NCBI GenBank assembly: GCA_028277295.1
Contig: JANQGN010000750.1
Location: 1-8,203 of the forward strand
Origin: Rhodospira sp.
GTDB lineage: Bacteria; Pseudomonadota; Alphaproteobacteria; Rhodospirillales; Rhodospirillaceae
Direction: 5' to 3'
DNA: 8,203 bases
Numbering within the stretch: the stretch's first letter is position 1; every line of letters starts with the position of its first letter. Positions 1-7,340 of this stretch are shown one piece after another. Made by a program: the position numbers and the translations under genes. Under the pieces are notes generated by a model. The model was not told the DNA's origin. It did not search any database and worked only from the letters and a program-made list of their open reading frames with translations.

Positions 1-970
1 TGCGCTCGAGGGCGGCCTCGATCAACTCCAACATGGCGGTGTACAACACGAAGGTGGCCAGGGGCTCGGCGAAGCGGGCGACGATGACGAAGACCGCCGC
101 CAGCAGCGCCAGGTCCAGGCTACCGCCGACCACCCAGGTCACGCCGGCGGCCAGGATCAACAGCAGGCCGAGCTCCACCACGCTGGCGACCACTAGGTTC
201 GGCTTGGCCCCCTTGCGGTGGTTCTCGGTCTGGATCTGCTCCAGGTGGGCGAAGGCGGCGCTCAGACGCTCGGTCCGCTGGCCCGCGCAGCGGGCGGCGC
301 GTAGCACCGGCAGCCCCTGGGTGTATTCGACGATGTCGGCGCTGCTGTGCTCGTGGGCCTCTGCCAACTGGCGCATGCCGCGGCCGAAAGCCGGCCGGCG
401 CCAGCGGTAGAGCGGCAGGATGGCGGGGAACAGCAGCAACAGGGCCAGGGCCAGGCGCCAGTCGAAGGCCAGCAGTGCCAGGGCGGTGGTCAGCGGCGTG
501 ATGAGGGCGATGAAGATCAGGTTGAGGATCGGCAGGCTGTAGTAGAGGTTCTCGTCCACGTTGCCGAGCAGGGTGGCGTTCACCTCCCCGGCCCGCTTGC
601 CCTGTATCTTCTCCAGCGGCATGCGGCGCAACTGCTCCCCCAGGCGGGTGCGCAAGTCGTGGGTAGCGGCGGCCATGCGGCCGTTGAACTCGAAGCCCTG
701 GCCCTGCCAGCGCAGGGCGACGGCGGCGGCCATCAGCAGCGACATGGCGATCAGCCAGCCCAGGGCGGCCTGCGGGTCCGGCCGGCTCAGGATAGCGACG
801 AAAAAGGGCGCGATGCAGGCCAGGGCCAGGCCCTGCAGGGCGGCGGCCAGGACCAGGCCGATCAGGCTCGCGCGCAGGGCCGGGGCGTGCTCGCCCACGC
901 TCCGCAGCAGTTGTCGGTAGGTCTCGCGCCAGGGGGTGATGGGGCGGGGGTTCTCGTGCGCTGTGCTCAT
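1..970 (-). CDS. ABC half-transporter, YbtQ/IrtB-like, membrane domain only (partial, 3' end outside window)
   Basis: From ATG at 970 I read 323 uninterrupted codons to the window edge, so the gene is cut. What remains is a type IV (exporter-fold) transmembrane domain. It has hydrophobic segments near residues 33-60, 71-86, 147-168 and 172-187 and two more near 260-310, plus the coupling region with NATLLGNVDENLYY at 131-144 and DIVEYTQGLPVLRA at 212-225. Walker A, signature and Walker B lie beyond position 1. The ATG overlaps the stop of the preceding ABC gene (ATGA, 967-970), with GGAG five bases upstream of the ATG inside that gene, so the two should be translationally coupled. The tandem arrangement with a YbtP/IrtA-like gene, an RhtX-type MFS and a TonB receptor makes this the likely second half of a heterodimeric siderophore importer such as YbtPQ or IrtAB. 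The pairing and the substrate are inferred from context and motif resemblance. A general lipid or drug exporter is the less likely alternative. Confidence 0.87.
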   Translation of the reverse strand, partial: MSTAHENPRPITPWRETYRQLLRSVGEHAPALRASLIGLVLAAALQGLALACIAPFFVAILSRPDPQAALGWLIAMSLLMAAAVALRWQGQGFEFNGRMAAATHDLRTRLGEQLRRMPLEKIQGKRAGEVNATLLGNVDENLYYSLPILNLIFIALITPLTTALALLAFDWRLALALLLLFPAILPLYRWRRPAFGRGMRQLAEAHEHSSADIVEYTQGLPVLRAARCAGQRTERLSAAFAHLEQIQTENHRKGAKPNLVVASVVELGLLLILAAGVTWVVGGSLDLALLAAVFVIVARFAEPLATFVLYTAMLELIEAALER

Positions 971-2814
971 GGGGTCTCCGGTGCGATCTCTCCTGGGCCG
1001 GCTTGGTGCGCGGCGGCGTGCTCGCCCAACGCCCAGTGCTGGGCCTGCTCGTAGCCCTGCCAGAGTCGCGCGTAGGTGCCACCGGTGGCCACCAGGTCGT
1101 CGTGGCGACCCGATTCGGCGAGCCGGCCGCGGTCGAAGACCAGGATCTGGTCGGCGTCGCGGATGGTGGCAAGGCGGTGCGCCACGACGATCACCGTCTT
1201 GCCCCGGATCAGGGCCGACAGGGCGGCCACCAGGGCGGCCTCGTTCTCCGGGTCGGCGTAGGCGGTGGCCTCGTCCAGCACCAGGATCGGCCGGTCCTGG
1301 AGGATGGCACGGGCGATAGTGATGCACTGGCGCTGCCCGCCCGAGAGGAACAGGCCGCGCTCCCCCGCCGGGGTGTCGTAGCCCTGGGGCAGGGCCTGAA
1401 TAAAGTCGTGGGCCCGAGCCGCCCGGGCCGCCGCCTTCACCGCGTCCAACGTGGCCTCGGGCAGGCCCAGCCGGATGTTGTCCGCGATGCTGCCGGCGAA
1501 CAGGAAGCTGTCCTGGAACACGAAGGCCACCTGGCCCATGAGGGTATCGGCGCTCATCGCCCGTACGTCGGCGCCGCCCACCAGGATGCGCCCGGCGGTG
1601 ACATCCCAGAACCGGGGGATGAGCTTGGCCACGGTGCTCTTGCCGGCCCCGGACGGACCCACCAGGGCGGTGACGCTGCCCGGCGGCACACTGAAGCTGA
1701 CGTTGCTCAAGGCCTCGGCGTCGCCCTCGCCGTAGCGAAAGCCGACACCCTCGAAGCGCACGCTCGCGTCGGCCGGGACCTGCTCCTGGCCCGGCGCGGG
1801 CGAGATCGGGACCGGGATGGCCATGACCTGATGGATCCGGGCGACGCTGAGCTTAACCTTGTCCACCATGTGGTTGAGCATCATCATCGGCATCATGGAC
1901 TCGGCCATGCCGGTGCCGATCAGCAGCACCGCCATCCAATGGCTGAAGGCAAGGCTATCGCGCCAGGTGAGCCAGGTCCCCAGCCACAGCAGCACCGCCA
2001 GGGTCGGCATGGGGCTCAGCACCGCCATGGAGTAGCGCGCCGCGAAGCCGGCCTCGCGATACCAGCGGGTCACCATGTCCAGGTAAGCCTCCAGAGCGCG
2101 CTGGTAGCGACCGAAGGTGGCCTGGCCGCTGTCGAAGGTGCGCACTACCGGCATGGCCTGGACGAACTCGATAATGGCCGCGCTGACCCGTTCCCGCGCC
2201 TCGTTGTAGCGCCGCACCATCTCGGCACGGTCGCGCAGGGCCAGGCTCAGGACGCCGAAACCCAGCACCACCACCGCGGTGGCGCCCAGGGCAAGGCGCC
2301 AGTCCAACCATAGCAGCACGAAGAAGGTCACCACCGGGGCGGCGTAGGCGCGGGCATAAAGGGGCGTGCTGTCGGCAACGAACAGGTGCAACGCCTTGAC
2401 ATCGTCGTACATGACCTTGGCCAGGGCACCGGCGCCCATGGCCTGGACATGGCCCAGGGAGACCCGCGCCAAGTGCTCCGCGAGCTCCGTACGCAGAATC
2501 GTCTCCAGCCGGAAGGCCGCGTAGTGGGACTGGTCGAACGAGATCAGGCGCAGAGAATAGGCGGCGGCGGTGCAGGCCAGCACCGCCGCCATCGCCGGCC
2601 AAGGCCAGGCGCCGGGGTCTTCCAGCAGTTGGTGCACGGTGACGGCGAGGCCGCCCACGGCCCCCAGGCCGAGCACCGCGGAGGCGATCGACAGGGCCAT
2701 GGCGAAGCGTATCTGGCTCCGTACCGGGTGGATGATCGACCACAGGTCGACGCGGGCTTGCGGGGCCGCGGTGTCGGCAATCTGTGACTGTTCGGCAGGG
2801 ATCGAAGTGTCCAT
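967..2814 (-). CDS. ABC transporter ATP-binding/permease protein, YbtP/IrtA-like siderophore importer
   Basis: A complete 615-residue half-transporter. The membrane domain (about 30-320) has segments near 34-62, 70-95, 152-172, 174-195 and 265-310. The nucleotide-binding domain (about 350-585) has A-loop Y361, Walker A GPSGAGKST at 386-394, Q-loop Q434, signature LSGGQ at 490-494, Walker B ILVLDEA at 510-516 with catalytic E515, and H-loop H546. The D-loop region reads AYADPENE (518-525) rather than the usual SALD. As I recall, ADPENE is typical of the YbtP/IrtA siderophore subfamily, whose members keep the exporter fold but import ferric siderophores and work as heterodimers. Length suits YbtP; mycobacterial IrtA carries an extra N-terminal siderophore-interaction domain that is absent here. 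The ATG at 2814 is supported by GAGG seven bases upstream, overlapping the TGA of the MFS gene. C497 follows the signature where R is common (GGQRQC instead of GGQRQR). The ligand is not readable from sequence. Confidence 0.92.
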   Translation of the reverse strand: MDTSIPAEQSQIADTAAPQARVDLWSIIHPVRSQIRFAMALSIASAVLGLGAVGGLAVTVHQLLEDPGAWPWPAMAAVLACTAAAYSLRLISFDQSHYAAFRLETILRTELAEHLARVSLGHVQAMGAGALAKVMYDDVKALHLFVADSTPLYARAYAAPVVTFFVLLWLDWRLALGATAVVVLGFGVLSLALRDRAEMVRRYNEARERVSAAIIEFVQAMPVVRTFDSGQATFGRYQRALEAYLDMVTRWYREAGFAARYSMAVLSPMPTLAVLLWLGTWLTWRDSLAFSHWMAVLLIGTGMAESMMPMMMLNHMVDKVKLSVARIHQVMAIPVPISPAPGQEQVPADASVRFEGVGFRYGEGDAEALSNVSFSVPPGSVTALVGPSGAGKSTVAKLIPRFWDVTAGRILVGGADVRAMSADTLMGQVAFVFQDSFLFAGSIADNIRLGLPEATLDAVKAAARAARAHDFIQALPQGYDTPAGERGLFLSGGQRQCITIARAILQDRPILVLDEATAYADPENEAALVAALSALIRGKTVIVVAHRLATIRDADQILVFDRGRLAESGRHDDLVATGGTYARLWQGYEQAQHWALGEHAAAHQAGPGEIAPETP

Positions 2815-2821
2815 CGCGATT

Positions 2822-2825
2822 CCTC
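2822..2825 (-). promoter_or_regulatory. Ribosome binding site overlapping the upstream stop codon
   Basis: On the minus strand the sequence reads TGAGGAATCGCGATG. The GAGG of the ABC gene's Shine-Dalgarno shares bases with the TGA stop of the MFS gene (2824-2826), and seven bases separate it from the ATG at 2814. This fixes the ABC start and implies that ribosomes terminating on the MFS gene can reinitiate on the ABC gene. Confidence 0.7.
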
Positions 2826-4095
2826 AGCTTGCCCGTGCGGTGCAGACCTGTGATCCGGCTGTCGGGTCGGCAGCCGTCTCGGGGCTTGGTTGGTAGCGCC
2901 AGCTCAAGGACAGTAGAGCCATGGCCAGCGCGCTCGCGGTCGCGGCGGCCAGCACCGGGAGATAACCCACCTGCCCGGCCAGGGCGGTGCCGGCACTGAC
3001 CGCCAGGATGCTGAACAGCATGTACAGGCTGTACTGGGAGGCGTAGTCGGTGGCCGGGCTCTTGGGGGAGGCGTGGTCCATCATCAGGGTGGTGATCACC
3101 GCCACCACCGGGTTGTAGAGCAGGAAGAACAGCCCCACCGCCAGGGTGACCGCCAGCTCCCCCGTCGCTCCCTGCACCGGCAGGATCAGGACCGCGATGC
3201 CGGGGATCTGCAGCAGCGCGGCGGCGATCATCACCGGACGGCGGCCGTAGCGACGGATCAGGAGACCCGTGAGCAGTGCCGCGGGCACGCCGAGCAGGCC
3301 GCCCAGGACGTTGACCAGCAGACCGATGCGCTCCAGCGCCCAGCCCGCGTCCACCAGGATGGGCGTGATCAGGGCGTAGGCCAGGCTCACGCCCAAGGGG
3401 TAGAGCAGCACCATCAGCAGCCAGCGCCCGCCGCCGGGGCGTCGCCACAGGGTCCAGATACGGCCCACCACCGCCGCGATCGGCAGCGGCGTCGCGCCAT
3501 GGGTCGGCTCGCGGAACGCCAGGACCTGCACCAGGGACACCAGGGTTCCCGCCGCCAGGAGCGCCATGGCGCCTTGCCAGCCCACCAGGGGATAGGCCAT
3601 GAGCACACCGCCCGCCCCGAGCAGGTTGCCGAGCAGCTGTCCCGCCACCTGCACCCCGTTGCCGAGCCCGCGCTCGCTGGCCGGCAGCAGCCGGCAGGCG
3701 AGCCCGTCCGCCGCGATGTCCTGGGTGGCCGCGAAGAGGGCGAGGAGCAGGCAGAGGGCGTAGACACGGGCAAAGTCGCCGATCGGGTCCAGGGTACCGA
3801 TGGCGAGCAGCGTGAGCACCATGCCGGCCTGCATGATGAGCAGCCAGCCGCGGAAGTGACCGATGCGCTCGACCCCCAGCCGGTCCACCAATGGAGCCCA
3901 GAAAAACTTGACCGCCCATACCAGACCCAGCAGGTACACCAGGCTGACCTGCTCCAGGGGTGCACCCTGGGCGCGCAGGATAGCCACCAGGGCGACCATG
4001 AAGAAGCCGATGCCGAGATACTGCGTGAGATACAGGCTGCCGAGCAGCGCCCAGGTGCTCGCGGGCAGGCTGGTGCGGGCAAGCTCAGTCGGCAT
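2824..4095 (-). CDS. MFS transporter, RhtX/FptX (AmpG-like) siderophore permease family
   Basis: A 423-residue inner-membrane protein with about twelve hydrophobic segments. Recognisable marks are FFWAPLVDRLG at 64-74, ATQDIAADGL at 123-132, the basic loop RRYGRRPVM at 281-289, and PATDYASQYSLYML at 347-360. The QDIA(A/T)DG and FxWAPLVDRxG motifs are shared, as I recall, by AmpG-like carriers including RhtX (rhizobactin 1021) and FptX (pyochelin). These are single-component importers that move siderophores across the cytoplasmic membrane. The neighbours (TonB receptor, YbtPQ-like ABC pair) favour siderophore over muropeptide transport, the AmpG role. Within Ybt-like systems its counterpart would be YbtX. 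The ATG at 4095 lies inside the end of the CDF gene (11-nt overlap) with no clear Shine-Dalgarno, so translation probably depends on coupling. Whether it imports the chelate itself or assists the ABC pair cannot be decided here. Confidence 0.88.
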   Translation of the reverse strand: MPTELARTSLPASTWALLGSLYLTQYLGIGFFMVALVAILRAQGAPLEQVSLVYLLGLVWAVKFFWAPLVDRLGVERIGHFRGWLLIMQAGMVLTLLAIGTLDPIGDFARVYALCLLLALFAATQDIAADGLACRLLPASERGLGNGVQVAGQLLGNLLGAGGVLMAYPLVGWQGAMALLAAGTLVSLVQVLAFREPTHGATPLPIAAVVGRIWTLWRRPGGGRWLLMVLLYPLGVSLAYALITPILVDAGWALERIGLLVNVLGGLLGVPAALLTGLLIRRYGRRPVMIAAALLQIPGIAVLILPVQGATGELAVTLAVGLFFLLYNPVVAVITTLMMDHASPKSPATDYASQYSLYMLFSILAVSAGTALAGQVGYLPVLAAATASALAMALLSLSWRYQPSPETAADPTAGSQVCTARAS

Positions 4096-5107
4096 CGTCG
4101 GAGCGGGAGCAGGTGGCGCAGGGGTGGAGCTCGATGACCGGGTGATAGAGGCCGGGCAATCCGGCTAGCGCCGCCCTGCAGGCCTCCGGCGTGACGCCGG
4201 CATGGTTCACGGCCGCGGCGACCAGGGTCCAGCCGCCCTGTCCCACCGACCACAGGTGCAGGTCGGTCACGCGGCCCCCGGTGATCGCCTCGAGGCGTTT
4301 GGTCGCCTCGCGCCGCAGCGCGGCGGGGCCTTCGGCGTCGAGCAGGACGCGGCTGGTGGTCACCAGCAGCCCCCAGGTCCAGCGCGAAATCAACGCCACC
4401 GCGGCCAAGGCGATCAGGGGGTCCAGCCAATGCCAGCCCCACAGCCAAGCCCCCAGCAGGCCGAGGATCGCGGCCACCGAGGTGGCCGCGTCGGCCAGGA
4501 CGTGCAGCAGGGCGGCGCGCAGGTTGTGATCACCGGTCGCGTGGGGATCGCCCGGTTGCGGGTGCGGATGGCTGGGGTGGTGATGGGCGTGGTCATGGTC
4601 GTGCCCATGGGCTTGGGCGTGTCCCTCCGCGCCCACTAGGACCCAGGCTGAGACCAGGTTGACCACCAGGCCCAGCACCGCCACCGCCATGGCCTCCAGG
4701 GCCGCGAGGGGCTCGGGGCGGAGCAGGCGGACTGCCGATTCCAGCGCCAGCCACAGGATCGAGGCGCCCAGCAGCAGGCTGCTGGTATAGGCGGCCAGAT
4801 CGTGGATCTTGCCGCTACCCAGGCTCAATCGGCGGTCGCGTGCGTAATGCCGCGCCAGAAAGTAGCCGCCAGCGGCGAGACCGAGGGCGATGGCGTGCCC
4901 GCCCATATGAATGCCGTCGGCGAGCAGGGCCATGGAGCCGGTCCACCAGCCGGCGGCAATCTCGATGGCCATGACCACCAGGGTGATCGAGGCCACCAGC
5001 AGGGTGCGCTCCTCCGCACGGCGGCGGACTCCCTGTCCGAAGCCGTGGTCGTGATGGAGGCCGGATGCGGTAGCGCAGGGCGACGGCGTCGCTGGGTTTC
5101 CGAGCAC
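4085..5107 (-). CDS. dmeF: Cation diffusion facilitator, DmeF-like Co(II)/Ni(II) efflux protein
   Basis: A 340-residue CDF exporter. Six hydrophobic segments fall near 36-56, 60-85, 106-127, 135-160, 196-223 and 226-250. Likely metal-site residues are H67 and H71 (HMGGH) in segment 2 and H202/D206 (HVLAD) in segment 5. A strongly His/Asp-rich cytoplasmic loop spans about 163-194, followed by a C-terminal domain with DLHLWSVGQGGW (282-293) and a CATC tail (330-333). The N-terminal HHDHGFGQ (18-25) and LADGIHM...H in segment 2 match my recollection of DmeF, a proton-driven cobalt/nickel exporter, rather than zinc-type ZitB/CzcD with HxxxD in segment 2. Start: GTG at 5107 with GAGG ten bases upstream. 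An ATG at 5114 is out of frame and too close to that GAGG. The gene follows the receptor stop by 15 nt in the same frame and overlaps the MFS gene by 11 nt. Family is firm; metal specificity is inferred. Confidence 0.9.
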   Translation of the reverse strand: MLGNPATPSPCATASGLHHDHGFGQGVRRRAEERTLLVASITLVVMAIEIAAGWWTGSMALLADGIHMGGHAIALGLAAGGYFLARHYARDRRLSLGSGKIHDLAAYTSSLLLGASILWLALESAVRLLRPEPLAALEAMAVAVLGLVVNLVSAWVLVGAEGHAQAHGHDHDHAHHHPSHPHPQPGDPHATGDHNLRAALLHVLADAATSVAAILGLLGAWLWGWHWLDPLIALAAVALISRWTWGLLVTTSRVLLDAEGPAALRREATKRLEAITGGRVTDLHLWSVGQGGWTLVAAAVNHAGVTPEACRAALAGLPGLYHPVIELHPCATCSRSDDAD

Positions 5108-5117
5108 GCGGCATGGT

Positions 5118-5121
5118 CCTC
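5118..5121 (-). promoter_or_regulatory. Ribosome binding site deciding the GTG start of the CDF gene
   Basis: GAGG on the minus strand sits 10 nt before GTG (5107) but only 3 nt before an out-of-frame ATG (5112-5114) that would open an unrelated 99-codon frame. The spacing, and the DmeF-like N-terminus read from the GTG, favour the GTG. Confidence 0.55.
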
Positions 5122-5122
5122 G

Positions 5123-7288
5123 TCAGAAGAGATAGGAAAGGCCCAGCCCGAGGGTTCGGCCGCGGGCGGGGGCGCCGTATTGCACCGGCACCCCGGTGGC
5201 GGTGAAGGTCTCGTTGAAGCCGTAGAGGTCATACTGCTCGTCGAGCAGGTTGTCGCACCACAGATAGATCTCGGCGCCGCCGCTGGTGACACCGACGCGC
5301 AGGTCGACCTTGTTGTAGGCGTCGAGGTCGAAGGAGTTCTGGGGATCGGCGGGGCGCTCGCCGACGTAGCGGTAGTCGACGTGCAGATCGAGCACCGGGG
5401 CGGCAAGCCCGAAGAAGGCCGGCAGCTCACGCGCGTAAGCGAGGGACAGGCTGCTGCTGAAGCGGGGCACATCCGGCACCTCGCTACCCGATTCCACATC
5501 CCCGCCGACGGCGCCGATGGCATCGCTCGTGATGGTCGCCTCGATATAGGCCAGGGCCGCCGAGAGGGTCAGGCCGCTGTCGTGGAACCAGGTGCCCGCG
5601 AGCTCGGCCCCCTTGCTCTCGGTGTCGACGTTGATGACGTCGGTCGCGAAGGTCAGGTTGTCGAAGCCGAGCAGATGGTCGTCGGTGACATCGTTGAAGA
5701 AGAGCGCCGCATCCAGACGGAAGCGGCCGTCGGGGTCGGCGATCTTCAATCCGAGCTCGTAGGTGTTGACCACCGCCGGCTCGTAGGGCTCGCTGTCCGC
5801 CGGCTGGATCGCAAAATCGTTGAACCCGGCCGGCTTGTATCCGCGCGCGTAGGTTCCGTACAGATTGGTCGCGGGGTTCACGGCATAGGTCATGGCGAAG
5901 CGGCCGGTCGTGTAATCGTCTTCGAGGTCGCGCTGGTCCGGGACGACGCCGAAGGCGCTGACGTAGGCCGCCTCGTAGTCCCTGCGGTCCCAGGTATGGC
6001 GCAGGCCCCCGGTCAGCTTGAGCCGGTCCAGCACGGGGTAGGTGAGCTCGCCAAAAAGGGCGACGTTCTCGGTGGTGAACTCCCGGTTCTCGAAATTGCC
6101 GGTCTGGAAGTCGCGGGTATCGAAGGAGCGGTCGCTGTCGGACAGATACAGGCCGGCGACCCAGAAGGTCCGGGCCCCGGGCAGGGACCCGAGGCGCAGC
6201 TCCTGGCTCAGGACGCGCTCGTTGGAGGCGTCCTCGCGCAGGTACTCGATCGGGAATCCGAACAGCGCCTCGGTGAGGTCCGGCTCCAGGCCCTTGACGC
6301 CGACGAAATCGGAACGGGTGGCGGCGGTCAGTGAGGTGATGCGGCCCCATGCGAGATCGTGGTCGAGCTGCAGCGAATAGCGCTCCACCGTCTTCTCGTT
6401 GTCGTCGAAGGTCCCGGGGGTGAAATCCTGGGAGGGGTTATCGCCGTAGGGGCGGGGATCGAATAGGCTGATTTCTCCGGTGGACCTGTCGCCTTCGGCG
6501 ATCAGCAGGGCCGAGGTGGCGCCCCCGTCCCACAAGAAACTGGCGCGCCCGGTCACGAAATTCGGACTGCTCAGCGGCTCGTCGTCACGCCTGTTCTCGA
6601 CCCAATGATCCTCGCCCCGATTGCGGAACGCGAAGCGCCCGCTGACCGAGTCGGAGAGGGGCCCGCTGAAGACCCCCTCCATCAAATACTGCTGGTCCTG
6701 GCCCAATTCCGCCCGGACATAGCCCTCGTTATAGGGCGTGGGCCGGCGCGTCGTGATGTTGATGGCGCCCGCCTCGCTGTTGCGCCCGAATAGGGTACCC
6801 TGTGGGCCCTTGAGGATCTCGACGCGCTCGACGTCCAGAGTGCCGAGCCCGAGGTGGCGGGCCGAGAGGGAGACGCCATCCAGGTTCAACACGACCGAGG
6901 AATCGTCCTCGGTGGTCTGAAACAGAGAGCCCACCCCGCGGATGCGCACGTTGGTGAACTGGCTGTCGCCGCTGGAGTTGACGTCGACCCCGGGGGTGGC
7001 GCGCAGCACCTGCTTCACGTCCCGCAGGCGTTTGGCTTCGATCTGTTCGCCGTCGATCACGGTCAGACCGAAGGGGACGTCTTGGGCCCGCTCCTCGCCG
7101 CGGCGGGCGGTGACCGTGACCGCTTCGAGCTCGATCGTGCCCGTCTCCGCGCCAGCGACATCGGGTTCCGCCGCATCCTGTGCCCGCACCGGTAGTGACA
7201 AGGGGCACACTAAGAGCATCGCCGGGATGACGGCGAGACGGCTCGGGCGTGCCGCGCTGCGTGTGTTCCGGGGTGAACGGGCCCCCAT
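5123..7288 (-). CDS. TonB-dependent outer-membrane siderophore receptor (FyuA-like class)
   Basis: From ATG at 7288 the product is 721 residues. A basic N-terminus and hydrophobic core (18-32) end in VRAQ, so signal peptidase probably cuts near 36/37. A TonB-box-like LEAVTVTA lies at 54-61. The plug domain (about 66-185) contains LRATPGVDVN, VRIRGVG, the LNLDGVS segment, and VERVEILKGPQGTLFGRN followed by GAINITTRRP (174-183). The rest is alternating beta-barrel sequence ending in LGLGLSYLF with a C-terminal aromatic residue, as outer-membrane barrel proteins require. There is no N-terminal signalling extension, so it should not itself drive an anti-sigma/ECF cascade. Plug features and length resemble yersiniabactin/pyochelin-type receptors, and the downstream Ybt-like transporters agree; the actual ligand is unknown. 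A longer in-frame GTG start at 7357 would overlap the upstream gene and bury the signal peptide, so I reject it. Confidence 0.92.
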   Translation of the reverse strand: MGARSPRNTRSAARPSRLAVIPAMLLVCPLSLPVRAQDAAEPDVAGAETGTIELEAVTVTARRGEERAQDVPFGLTVIDGEQIEAKRLRDVKQVLRATPGVDVNSSGDSQFTNVRIRGVGSLFQTTEDDSSVVLNLDGVSLSARHLGLGTLDVERVEILKGPQGTLFGRNSEAGAINITTRRPTPYNEGYVRAELGQDQQYLMEGVFSGPLSDSVSGRFAFRNRGEDHWVENRRDDEPLSSPNFVTGRASFLWDGGATSALLIAEGDRSTGEISLFDPRPYGDNPSQDFTPGTFDDNEKTVERYSLQLDHDLAWGRITSLTAATRSDFVGVKGLEPDLTEALFGFPIEYLREDASNERVLSQELRLGSLPGARTFWVAGLYLSDSDRSFDTRDFQTGNFENREFTTENVALFGELTYPVLDRLKLTGGLRHTWDRRDYEAAYVSAFGVVPDQRDLEDDYTTGRFAMTYAVNPATNLYGTYARGYKPAGFNDFAIQPADSEPYEPAVVNTYELGLKIADPDGRFRLDAALFFNDVTDDHLLGFDNLTFATDVINVDTESKGAELAGTWFHDSGLTLSAALAYIEATITSDAIGAVGGDVESGSEVPDVPRFSSSLSLAYARELPAFFGLAAPVLDLHVDYRYVGERPADPQNSFDLDAYNKVDLRVGVTSGGAEIYLWCDNLLDEQYDLYGFNETFTATGVPVQYGAPARGRTLGLGLSYLF

Positions 7289-7294
7289 GGTCAA

Positions 7295-7299
7295 CCTCC
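7295..7299 (-). promoter_or_regulatory. Strong Shine-Dalgarno of the TonB receptor gene
   Basis: GGAGG on the minus strand, six bases before the ATG at 7288, inside the 52-nt gap after the methyltransferase remnant. It selects the start that places the signal peptide at the N-terminus. I see no hairpin or poly-T terminator in this gap, so the receptor is probably transcribed from the same leader as the remnant. Confidence 0.75.
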
Positions 7300-7340
7300 A
7301 ATCGCTGTAAGATGTCTGTCTCGAGCAGGAACGCCCTGGA

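Noticed and set aside
1003..2313. A 436-codon plus-strand frame opposite the first ABC gene
   Set aside because: The product is His/Gln/Gly/Arg-rich with no domain; the minus strand here encodes a complete ABC nucleotide-binding domain.
1955..3919. A 654-codon minus-strand frame spanning the MFS gene and the ABC membrane domain
   Set aside because: It is an out-of-frame shadow rich in Arg/Gly/Pro; both regions it crosses are explained by complete transporter genes in another frame.
4815..5114. A 99-codon frame starting at ATG 5114 downstream of the receptor
   Set aside because: It is out of frame with the CDF gene, its Shine-Dalgarno spacing is only 3 nt, and its product is Arg/Pro-rich with no motif.
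4802..6334. A 510-codon open frame on the plus strand opposite the receptor and CDF genes
   Set aside because: It lies antisense to two well-supported genes, has low-complexity Gly/Val/Glu/Ala composition and no recognisable motif, and is typical of high-GC DNA where antisense frames lack stops.
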